5,852 bases of DNA from Georgenia sp. GTDB lineage: Bacteria; Actinomycetota; Actinomycetes; Actinomycetales; Actinomycetaceae. The notes below the pieces were generated by a model, which made no database searches, had not been told where the DNA came from, and worked only from the letters and a program-made list of their open reading frames with translations. A program made the translations under genes and the position numbers. Numbering within the stretch: position 1 is the first letter of the stretch; the number at the start of each line of letters is the position of its first letter. Location: positions 1 to 5,852 of the forward strand of contig DAHVRG010000161.1 in assembly GCA_027322565.1 (NCBI GenBank). Direction: 5' to 3'. Positions 1 through 5,606 of the stretch are shown in pieces.

Positions 1-810
1 GCCGCCCCACCCGTCACCCACAGCCCACTTTCCGGCGAGAGCTCACTTCCCGGCGACAGCTCACTTCCCGGCGAGAGCCCACTTCCCGGCGAGAGCCCAC
101 TTCCCGGCGAGAGCTCACTTCCGGGCGAGAGCCCACCTCCCGACGGCGCGGCACCACCGCCGACCGCAGCACCGGGCGTTCCTCCGGACCCGTCCCGCCA
201 CCTGCGCGTGGAGCTCGACCTCGAGGACGGCACTCAGCTGTGGTTCGTCGACCAGCGCACCTTCGGGCACCTGCTCGTCGCCGAGCTCGTGCCGACGCCG
301 GACGGCGGCCCGGGCGGGTACGGGTCCCCGTTGCCCGCGTTGCCCGAGCCCGCGGCGCACATCGCCCGTGACCCGCTCGACCCGACGCTCGACCGGGCGG
401 CCCTCGCGCGCCGGCTGCGCGCCAAGCGCACGGAGGTCAAGCGTGCCCTGCTCGACCAGTCGCTGGTCTCCGGGATCGGGAACATCTACGCCGACGAGGC
501 GCTGTGGCGGGCCAGGCTCCACCCGCGCCGGGCCACCGACAAGCTCACCCAGCGGGCCGCCGTCGAGGTCCTCGCCGCGGCCGAGGACGTCATGCGCGAG
601 GCGCTCGCCGTGGGCGGTACGTCCTTCGACGCGCTCTACGTCGACGTCGAGGGGGCCAGCGGCTGGTTCGCCCGATCCCTCGACGCCTACGGGCGGGAGG
701 GAGAGCCGTGCCGCCGGTGCGGCGGGCTCATGCGGCGTGAGGCGTTCATGGGCCGCTCGTCGACGTTCTGCCCGACCTGCCAGCGCCCGCCGCGCACACC
801 GCGCCCATAG
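1..810 (+). CDS. mutM: Formamidopyrimidine-DNA glycosylase MutM/Fpg (5' end outside window)
   Basis: This enzyme removes oxidised purines such as 8-oxoguanine and formamidopyrimidines from DNA and nicks the abasic site (base excision repair, cytoplasmic). The frame is open from base 1 to the TAG at 808-810, giving 269 visible residues. The N-terminal PELPE stretch with the catalytic proline is beyond the edge. Visible are the strand and loop [17 protein letters not shown] (73-89), the helix-two-turn-helix region (about 129-180) with GIGNIYADE (Asn161), and a C-terminal zinc finger with Cys237, Cys240, Cys257 and Cys260 spaced C-x2-C-x16-C-x2-C and the conserved Arg252. These closely match actinobacterial MutM. 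A GTG at 208 could be mistaken for the start, but it lies inside the N-terminal domain and would remove the active site. Residues about 8-49 are a Ser/Pro/Gly/Glu tandem repeat absent from ordinary Fpg, lying in the loop before HLRVELDL. The gene converges on the aldehyde dehydrogenase gene. Confidence 0.95.
   Translation, partial: AAPPVTHSPLSGESSLPGDSSLPGESPLPGESPLPGESSLPGESPPPDGAAPPPTAAPGVPPDPSRHLRVELDLEDGTQLWFVDQRTFGHLLVAELVPTPDGGPGGYGSPLPALPEPAAHIARDPLDPTLDRAALARRLRAKRTEVKRALLDQSLVSGIGNIYADEALWRARLHPRRATDKLTQRAAVEVLAAAEDVMREALAVGGTSFDALYVDVEGASGWFARSLDAYGREGEPCRRCGGLMRREAFMGRSSTFCPTCQRPPRTPRP
22..147 (+). repeat. 18-bp in-frame tandem repeat (coding minisatellite) within mutM
   Basis: Six head-to-tail 18-bp units run 22-39, 40-57, 58-75, 76-93, 94-111 and 112-129, with a degenerate seventh at 130-147. 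The consensus is AGC YCA CTT CCC GGC GAG, read in the mutM frame as Ser-(Pro/Ser)-Leu-Pro-Gly-Glu. Units at 76-93 and 94-111 are identical; the others differ by a few bases. The period is a multiple of three, so copy changes would lengthen or shorten the protein loop without shifting frame. Every full unit uses CTT for leucine plus TCA or CCA, which are almost unused in the rest of this gene. This suggests a repeat that entered the gene rather than one that evolved as coding sequence. Confidence 0.95.
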
Positions 811-827
811 GGCCCGCGAGCGGGCGC
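801..827. terminator. Possible hairpin between the convergent mutM and ALDH genes
   Basis: The 27-bp gap between the two stop codons holds two mutually exclusive inverted repeats. GCCCG (812-816) pairs with CGGGC (821-825) across a 4-nt loop. GCGCCC (801-806) can instead pair with GGGCGC (822-827). There is no T-tract on either side, so intrinsic termination is only a possibility, and short GC stems arise easily by chance in such DNA. Confidence 0.3.
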
Positions 828-837
828 ACCGCGCCGG

Positions 838-2238
838 TCAGCGACCGAGCAGCCGGCGGGCGAGGAAGCGCCGGGCGGGGGTGAACGGGGGCCGGATCGC
901 CGCCAGCGTGTCGGGCGACAGGCGCTTGTGGACGACCGGCTTGGCATGGCTGAACGTCCGGACCGACGCCTCGCCGTGGTAGGCACCGAACCCCGAGCCG
1001 CCGACCCCGCCGAAGGGCAGCGTCGGCATGGAGGCGTGGACGAGCGGGACGTCGATCCCGACGGCGCCCGAGGAGGTCTCGGCCACCAGCCGCTGCTGCG
1101 CGTGCTCGTCGGTGGTGAAGGCGTACAGGGCCAGGGGCTTCTCGCCGCCCCGGACGAGGTCGATCGCGGCGTCGAGGTCCGCCACCGGGACGATCGGCAG
1201 GACCGGACCGAAGACCTCCTCGGCCATCACCGGGGAGGAGGGTGCGACGTCGGCGAGCACCGTGGGTGGGACGAACCGGGCGGCGACGTCGGCCTCCCCG
1301 CCGACGACGACGCGGGCACCGTGCGCCACCGACTCCTCCACGAGCCGGACGAGCCGTGCGGCGTGCTCCCGGGACACGATGCGCCCGAAGTCGGGGCTAC
1401 GCGACGGGTCCGGGCCGTACATCCGGGTGATCTCCCGGGCCAGCAGCGGTTCGAGGTCCCGGGCGACGTCGGGCGGCGCGAGGACGTGGTCGGGGGCGAC
1501 GCACGTCTGACCGGCGTTGACGAGCTTGCCCCAGGCGATCCGGCGCGCCGCGGCGGCCAGGTCGGTGGTGGAGTCCACCCAGGCGGGTGACTTGCCCCCG
1601 AGCTCGAGGGTCACGGGGGTGAGGTGCCGCGCTGCCGCCTCCATGACGATCCGCCCGACGCGGCTGCCGCCCGTGTAGACGATGTGGTCGAAGCGCTCGC
1701 GGAGCAGTTCGGTGGTGCGCTCCGCACCGCCGGTGACGACCGCCACGCCCGGGAGGTAGAGGGGGACGAGCCGCTCGAGCGCGGCCGCGGTGGCCGGCGC
1801 CAGCTCCGACGGCTTGAGGACGGCGGTGTTGCCCGCGGCGAGCGCACCGACGAGCGGGCTGAGCAGGAGGAGCACCGGGTAGTTCCACGGGGCGATGACG
1901 AGGACCACCCCGAGCGGCTCCAGCACGATCGACGCCCGCGCCGGGCGGTACTGCCAGGGCACGTGCACCCGCCGGGGCGCCAGCCAGGTCCGCAGGTGGC
2001 GGCGGGTGTACCGGATCTCCTCCAGGAGGACCCCGATCTCGGTGAGGTAGCCCTCCGTGGGGGAGCTCCCCAGATCGCAGGCCAGCGCCGCCTCGAGCTC
2101 GCGGGCGTTGTCGGTGAGGAGGCCGGCGAGCCGGTCCAGCTGGTCGAGACGCCAGGAGAGGGAACGGGTCGCGCCGGAGGCGACGTGTACGCGGAGCGCC
2201 TGGACGACGGCGTGCGGGTCCGGCCGGGTGGTGGTCAC
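838..2238 (-). CDS. Aldehyde dehydrogenase family protein (class-3-like)
   Basis: This is an NAD(P)+-dependent aldehyde dehydrogenase of 466 residues that oxidises an aldehyde to the carboxylate; the substrate cannot be told, but class-3-like enzymes usually take aliphatic or aromatic aldehydes. Visible landmarks are APWNYP (116-121, Asn119), KPSE (142-145, cofactor-binding lysine), TGGSRVG (189-195), the general base Glu212 in TLELGGKSP, the nucleophile Cys246 in GQTCVAPD, EEVFGPVLP, and a C-terminal PFGGVGGSGFGAYHG. The GQTCVAPD and GAYHG signatures and the length of roughly 450-470 residues fit the ALDH3-like branch rather than 500-residue class 1/2 enzymes. The GTG at 2238 is chosen because the family N-terminus follows directly and a TACCCT box lies 7 nt upstream. 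The frame stays open a further 115 codons, but that extension runs through the response regulator gene and looks spurious. It is transcribed divergently from the response regulator. Confidence 0.93.
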   Translation of the reverse strand: MTTTRPDPHAVVQALRVHVASGATRSLSWRLDQLDRLAGLLTDNARELEAALACDLGSSPTEGYLTEIGVLLEEIRYTRRHLRTWLAPRRVHVPWQYRPARASIVLEPLGVVLVIAPWNYPVLLLLSPLVGALAAGNTAVLKPSELAPATAAALERLVPLYLPGVAVVTGGAERTTELLRERFDHIVYTGGSRVGRIVMEAAARHLTPVTLELGGKSPAWVDSTTDLAAAARRIAWGKLVNAGQTCVAPDHVLAPPDVARDLEPLLAREITRMYGPDPSRSPDFGRIVSREHAARLVRLVEESVAHGARVVVGGEADVAARFVPPTVLADVAPSSPVMAEEVFGPVLPIVPVADLDAAIDLVRGGEKPLALYAFTTDEHAQQRLVAETSSGAVGIDVPLVHASMPTLPFGGVGGSGFGAYHGEASVRTFSHAKPVVHKRLSPDTLAAIRPPFTPARRFLARRLLGR

Positions 2239-2245
2239 CCGACCG

Positions 2246-2251
2246 AGGGTA
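2246..2251 (-). promoter_or_regulatory. Putative -10 box for a leaderless ALDH transcript
   Basis: On the minus strand TACCCT is followed by seven bases and then the GTG start at 2238. TAnnnT 6-7 bases before the start is the usual layout of actinobacterial leaderless promoters, and no Shine-Dalgarno sequence precedes this GTG. No convincing -35 box was found. Confidence 0.5.
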
Positions 2252-2292
2252 CGTCGCTGCGCGGTGACGGCTCCCGCTCCCGGGCGGGGCGC

Positions 2293-2298
2293 TAAGGT
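2293..2298 (+). promoter_or_regulatory. Putative -10 box for a leaderless response regulator transcript
   Basis: TAAGGT is followed by seven bases (CGGGGAC) and then the GTG start at 2306. This matches the TAnnnT-N6/7-start layout of leaderless actinobacterial promoters. The spacing is identical to that of the opposite-strand box before the aldehyde dehydrogenase. No clear -35 box was seen at a 17-19 bp spacing. Confidence 0.55.
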
Positions 2299-2305
2299 CG
2301 GGGAC

Positions 2306-2968
2306 GTGAGCACCGTGGAGAGTTCGACCGGCCCGCATGACATCCGGGTGATGATCATCGACGACCACGAGGTGGTGCGTCGCGGCATCGCCGAGGTCGT
2401 CGACCGGGCCGAGGGCCTGACCGTGGTCGCCGAGGCCGGCTCGGTCGCGGAGACCATCCGCCGCGCCGCCCTCGTGCGGCCGGACATCCTCCTCGTCGAC
2501 CTCCAGCTCCCGGACGGCACGGGCATCGACATCATCCGCCGGCTCGCCCAGGAGGTGCCCGAGGCGCGCTCGATCGTGCTCACGTCCTTCGACGACGACG
2601 ACGCGCTCGCCGAGGCCCTCGAGGTCGGGGCGCGTGCCTATCTCCTCAAGACGGTGCGCGGTGCGGAGATCGCCGACGTCATCAAGGCGGTGGCCGCCGG
2701 ACGCACCCTGCTCGACGAGCGCACCGTCACCCGGCGGCGCGCCGACCACGACGACCCCACTGCCGACCTCACGCCCTCCGAGCGCCGGGTCCTCGACCTC
2801 ATCGGTGACGGCCTGTCCAACCGGGAGATCGGGGAGCGGCTCGGCGTCGCGGAGAAGACGGTGAAGAACCACATCACCTCGCTGCTCGCGAAGATGGGGC
2901 TGCAGCGCCGTACCCAGGCCGCGGCGTGGGTGGCGGGGCAGCGCGCCAAGGGCTGGCGCAGCAGCTGA
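2306..2968 (+). CDS. NarL/FixJ-family response regulator, DosR/DevR-like
   Basis: This is a two-component transcription factor of 220 residues. The receiver domain (about 13-130) has the acidic pair Asp19-Asp20, phosphoacceptor Asp65 in LLVDLQLPDG, Thr93 and Lys115. A LuxR-type helix-turn-helix (about 153-210) includes LTPSERRVLDLI, the recognition region LGVAEKTVKNHI and a C-terminal LLAKMGLQRRTQAAAW. The AEKTVKN and RRTQAA stretches and the DDHEVVRRG opening are closest, by eye, to mycobacterial DevR/DosR, the regulator of the hypoxia response. The GTG at 2306 is preferred because a TAAGGT box sits 7 nt before it; a second GTG at 2315 would remove only three residues. The best candidate partner is the histidine kinase at 3891-5606, which lies on the other strand beyond tam. 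The target genes are unknown. Confidence 0.93.
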   Translation: MSTVESSTGPHDIRVMIIDDHEVVRRGIAEVVDRAEGLTVVAEAGSVAETIRRAALVRPDILLVDLQLPDGTGIDIIRRLAQEVPEARSIVLTSFDDDDALAEALEVGARAYLLKTVRGAEIADVIKAVAAGRTLLDERTVTRRRADHDDPTADLTPSERRVLDLIGDGLSNREIGERLGVAEKTVKNHITSLLAKMGLQRRTQAAAWVAGQRAKGWRSS

Positions 2969-2976
2969 CCCGCTGC
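2961..2976. terminator. Possible hairpin over the response regulator stop codon
   Basis: GCAGC (2961-2965) and GCTGC (2972-2976) form a 5-bp stem with a 6-nt loop containing the TGA stop. CCCGC (2969-2973) could instead pair with GCGGG (2991-2995). The 29-bp gap to the convergent tam stop is a natural place for termination, but there is no T-tract and the stems are short. Confidence 0.25.
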
Positions 2977-2997
2977 CCCCGGTGCCTCTCGCGGGCG

Positions 2998-3792
2998 TCA
3001 GGTGCGCCGGGCGACGGCGAAGACCCGCCGGAAGGGCAGGGTGGTCCCGTGCTCCGCGGCGGGGTACGCGACGCGCAGCCGAGCCTGGTACTCGGCCGTG
3101 AACTCCGCTCGGAGGTCCTCGGGCAGCGCCTGGAGCACGGGACGTGCGCCCGTCCCGCTGATCCACTCCCACACCGGGTCGCGTCCGGCGAGCACGTGGA
3201 AGTACGTCGTCTCCCAGGTGTCGACGGCGCAGCCGAGGGCACTGAGCGCCTCGAGGTAGTCCGCGGGTCCCGGCGTCGGAGGGCGGCGGGCGGCGGCACC
3301 GACGTACGGGGCGTAGGGCTCCGTGGCGGCGAGTTCGCGGAGGAGCTCGTGGCTCGGCGAGTCGTGGTTGCCGGGGATCTGGACGGCGAGCCAGCCGCCG
3401 GGCGAGAGCACGCGGACGAGCGCCGGCATGAGGGCGAGGTGGTCCGGCACCCACTGGAGGGCCGCGTTGCTCACGACGACGTCGCAGCTCAGCTCGCTCC
3501 GGCGGGCCACCCAGTCGCGCAGGTCCGCCTCCTCGAAGCGCAGCCGGCCGCCGTCGGGGCTGGTCCGGGCGCGCGGGAGGGCCGCCACGAGCATCTCGGG
3601 GGAGGAGTCGACCCCGATGACCTCTGCGGACGGCCAGCGGTCGAGAAGGGTCGCAGTCAGCTCACCCGTCCCGCAGCCGAGGTCGACGATCGTCCACGGG
3701 TCGGCGGCGGCGACACGGGCGAGCAGGTCGTCGAACGGGCGGGAGCGGTCGTCGGCGAAGACGGCGTACTGCGTCGGGTCCCAGTGGGGCAT
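2998..3792 (-). CDS. tam: Trans-aconitate 2-methyltransferase
   Basis: This cytoplasmic S-adenosylmethionine-dependent enzyme methylates trans-aconitate, a spontaneous isomer of cis-aconitate that inhibits aconitase, so it is seen as metabolite repair around the TCA cycle. It has 264 residues, against about 252 in E. coli. Tam-specific features visible by eye are the N-terminal WDPTQY..F..DRSRPFDDLLARV, the SAM motif VDLGCGTGEL (36-45), the acidic Asp62 in GVDSSPEM, NAALQWVPDH, the PGGWLAVQIPGN strand, WETTYFHVL, and a C-terminal FRRVFAVARRT. Such whole-length resemblance makes Tam far more likely than a generic class I methyltransferase. The ATG at 3792 has a GGAG ribosome binding site (3799-3802) 6 nt upstream. 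It lies downstream of the histidine kinase on the same strand, but the 98-bp gap with an operator suggests its own promoter. A role linked to the kinase is not shown. Confidence 0.92.
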   Translation of the reverse strand: MPHWDPTQYAVFADDRSRPFDDLLARVAAADPWTIVDLGCGTGELTATLLDRWPSAEVIGVDSSPEMLVAALPRARTSPDGGRLRFEEADLRDWVARRSELSCDVVVSNAALQWVPDHLALMPALVRVLSPGGWLAVQIPGNHDSPSHELLRELAATEPYAPYVGAAARRPPTPGPADYLEALSALGCAVDTWETTYFHVLAGRDPVWEWISGTGARPVLQALPEDLRAEFTAEYQARLRVAYPAAEHGTTLPFRRVFAVARRT

Positions 3793-3805
3793 GGCCTGCT
3801 CCAGC

Positions 3806-3838
3806 TATCTCGCCATCAAGATACTTGATGTCAAGATA
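3806..3838 (-). promoter_or_regulatory. Tandem palindromic operator upstream of tam, probably MarR-type
   Basis: Read on the minus strand, two 18-bp sites overlap by 3 bp: 3838-3821 (TATCTTGACATCAAGTAT) and 3823-3806 (TATCTTGATGGCGAGATA). Both begin TATCTTGA, spaced 15 bp apart, and both resemble the palindrome TATCTTGAnnTCAAGATA. The first has perfect CTTGA..TCAAG arms (3824-3835). The overlap also makes a perfect 6-3-6 palindrome, ATCAAG-ATA-CTTGAT, at 3815-3829. The tract is much richer in A and T than its surroundings. A perfect -35 hexamer TTGACA (3834-3829) is embedded in it. A weak -10 candidate, GAGATA (3811-3806), follows at 17 bp, but the predicted start would fall in the tam ribosome binding site, so the promoter position is uncertain. 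Such dimer sites are typical of MarR-family repressors. Confidence 0.65.
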
Positions 3839-3890
3839 CACGAGGTGAGCCGGGGACGGGTGGTGAACAGCCGCCGTTCGGGTGCGCGTG

Positions 3891-5606
3891 CTACGTCAGC
3901 GGCACCTGCCAGGAGAGCAGCGCGCCCTCACCGGACTCGGTCCGGCCGAGGGAGAAGGTGCCGCCGTGGCGCCGCGCGCGCACCGCGAGGTTGTCCAGGC
4001 CGGAACGGCGGGTCGAGGTGCGGTCCACGCCCACGCCGTCGTCCTCGACCTCGACCGACACCCGCCCGGTCGGCCCCGAGCCGCGCAGCGCCACCCGCAC
4101 CTGGACCGAGGAGGCACGGGCGTGGCGGGCCGCGTTGGCCAGCCCTTCGCGGACGACGGCGACGACGTCGTCGGCGATGTCGTCGTCGATCCGGGCGTCG
4201 AGCTGGGCGGCGGGGGACAGGCCGGTCGGTCTGGCTGCGAGGTCGTCGCCGTCCCGTACGTCCCGCCCGTCGACGGAGATGACGAGGGAGGGCGCGAAGC
4301 TCAGGCCGGTGCGGGCGAGCGAGGTCTCCCGGCGCAGCCGCTCGACGAGGCCCACGGTCTCGTCCCGCTCCCGCAGCGAGTGGACGATCGAGCGGATCTG
4401 CCGCACGCTCTCGTCCACGCTCGTCAGGGCCGACTCGAGGAGGTCGGCGACCCAGGCGGTCGCCGGGTCGTCGGCCGTCGTCTTGCGGGCGCTCTCCAGC
4501 TGCATACCGGTGGCGAAGAGCTGCTGGATCGCCAGGTCGTGCAGGTCGCGGGAGATGCGCTGCCGCTCGTCCAGGAGGGCGCGGACGTCCTCGGCGTGCC
4601 GGGCGGCGGCGAGCTCGAGCGCGACGGCGGCCTGAGCGGCCACGGCCTCGGCGATCTCCAGCTCCGACGGCGTGAACTCGGCGCCGCCCTGGAGGCGCAG
4701 GAGGATGAGCACACCCTTGCCGGTGCCCTGGACCATCATCGGGGCGTAGAGCGCCGGCCCGTAGCGGGCGAGCTGCGGTACCCGCAGCGACCGGGCGCGG
4801 GACATGGAGTCGACGATCATGCCCACCCCGTGGGCGATGACCGTCCGGGCCCGCCCCTCCTGCGGGAACACCGCGCCGATGACGTCGGAGGCGCCGACAC
4901 CGTCGGCGATCTCGCACATCCAGGTGTCGCCGACCGAGGGCAGGACGATGAGCGCGGCGTCCGCACGCGCCACCTCCCGCACCCGGGCGGCGATCATCTC
5001 CAGCGCCTCCTCCTCCTCGGTGCCCGAGAGCAGCTGGATGGTGATCTCCTGGCTGACGCGCACCCAGCGCTCGCGGTCCAGGGCGTCGGCATAGCGCTGG
5101 GCGTTGACCACCGCGACGGCGGCCGCGGAGGCGAGCTGCTCCATCGCGCGGGCGTCCTCCTCGGTGAAGCCGCCGGGCTTGTCGGCGAGGTAGAGCCGGC
5201 CGAAGACCTGCTCGCGGATCCGCACCGGGACGCCGAGGAAGGACTCCATCGCGGGGTGGCCCTCGGGCCAGCCGCCGAAGGCGGGGTGGTCGGCGATCGA
5301 CTCGAGGAGGAGGTGGCCCTCGTTGGGGATGTGGGCGAAGACGCCGTGCCCGTGCGGGGCGTGCCCGAGGCGGCGGGCGTTCTCCTCGTTGACGCCGTGG
5401 TGGACGAAGTTCGCGGTCTCGCCGCGGTTGTCGAGCACGGCGAGTGCGGTGTACCGGGCACCGGTGAGGCTCGCCGCGCTGTCGACGAAGCCCTGGAGCA
5501 CCGTGTCGAGGTCGAGGCTCGCGGTGAGCGCGATCGCCTCGCGGAGCAGCCTGGCGCGTGCCTCGGGGGTCGGCATCACGGTCCCTTCTCGCCTGGTCGT
5601 GCTCAT
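3891..5606 (-). CDS. GAF-domain sensor histidine kinase, DosS/DosT-like
   Basis: This sensor kinase has 571 residues and no transmembrane segment. Two GAF domains come first (GAF-A about 30-170, GAF-B about 195-332). The HisKA_3 dimerisation region follows, with phosphoacceptor His356 in RISRDLHDLAIQQLFATG, then a HATPase_c domain with N-box Glu487-Asn491 (REGLANAARH), G1 motif Asp522-x-Gly524-x-Gly526, and SGLDNLAVRA. The architecture and length match M. tuberculosis DosS (578 residues). By eye, DosS heme ligand His149 aligns with His117 (WPEGHPAM) and distal Tyr171 with Tyr139, so heme-based sensing of oxygen, NO or redox state is plausible but unproven. The ATG at 5606 is chosen because it forms an ATGA overlap with the upstream ABC gene stop and has AGGAG 5 nt before it. 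A second ATG at 5576, also with a good ribosome binding site, would give 561 residues. A linker of about 20 extra residues precedes the ATPase domain. Confidence 0.93.
   Translation of the reverse strand: MSTTRREGTVMPTPEARARLLREAIALTASLDLDTVLQGFVDSAASLTGARYTALAVLDNRGETANFVHHGVNEENARRLGHAPHGHGVFAHIPNEGHLLLESIADHPAFGGWPEGHPAMESFLGVPVRIREQVFGRLYLADKPGGFTEEDARAMEQLASAAAVAVVNAQRYADALDRERWVRVSQEITIQLLSGTEEEEALEMIAARVREVARADAALIVLPSVGDTWMCEIADGVGASDVIGAVFPQEGRARTVIAHGVGMIVDSMSRARSLRVPQLARYGPALYAPMMVQGTGKGVLILLRLQGGAEFTPSELEIAEAVAAQAAVALELAAARHAEDVRALLDERQRISRDLHDLAIQQLFATGMQLESARKTTADDPATAWVADLLESALTSVDESVRQIRSIVHSLRERDETVGLVERLRRETSLARTGLSFAPSLVISVDGRDVRDGDDLAARPTGLSPAAQLDARIDDDIADDVVAVVREGLANAARHARASSVQVRVALRGSGPTGRVSVEVEDDGVGVDRTSTRRSGLDNLAVRARRHGGTFSLGRTESGEGALLSWQVPLT

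Noticed and set aside
22..147. CRISPR array
   Set aside because: The units abut head to tail with no unique spacers, and they are translated in the mutM frame, so this is a minisatellite.
208..210. GTG as the start of a short MutM
   Set aside because: The same frame is open upstream to base 1 and the homology to MutM requires the preceding N-terminal domain with the catalytic proline; 208 is an internal valine.
2298..2305. TCGGGGAC resembling half of the DosR box (TTSGGGAC) before the response regulator
   Set aside because: Only one half-site is present with no matching AGTCCC half, and CGGGGAC recurs by chance elsewhere here (for example near 3851), so it does not support autoregulation by itself.
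2239..2583. Upstream extension of the ALDH frame (115 codons)
   Set aside because: It runs antisense through the response regulator and its translation is Arg/Ser-rich with no family resemblance; the ALDH N-terminus fits the GTG at 2238.
1397..3454. Long minus-strand frame of 685 codons spanning ALDH, regulator and tam
   Set aside because: It crosses three well-supported genes in other frames and consists of Arg/Ala/Pro/Gly low-complexity sequence.
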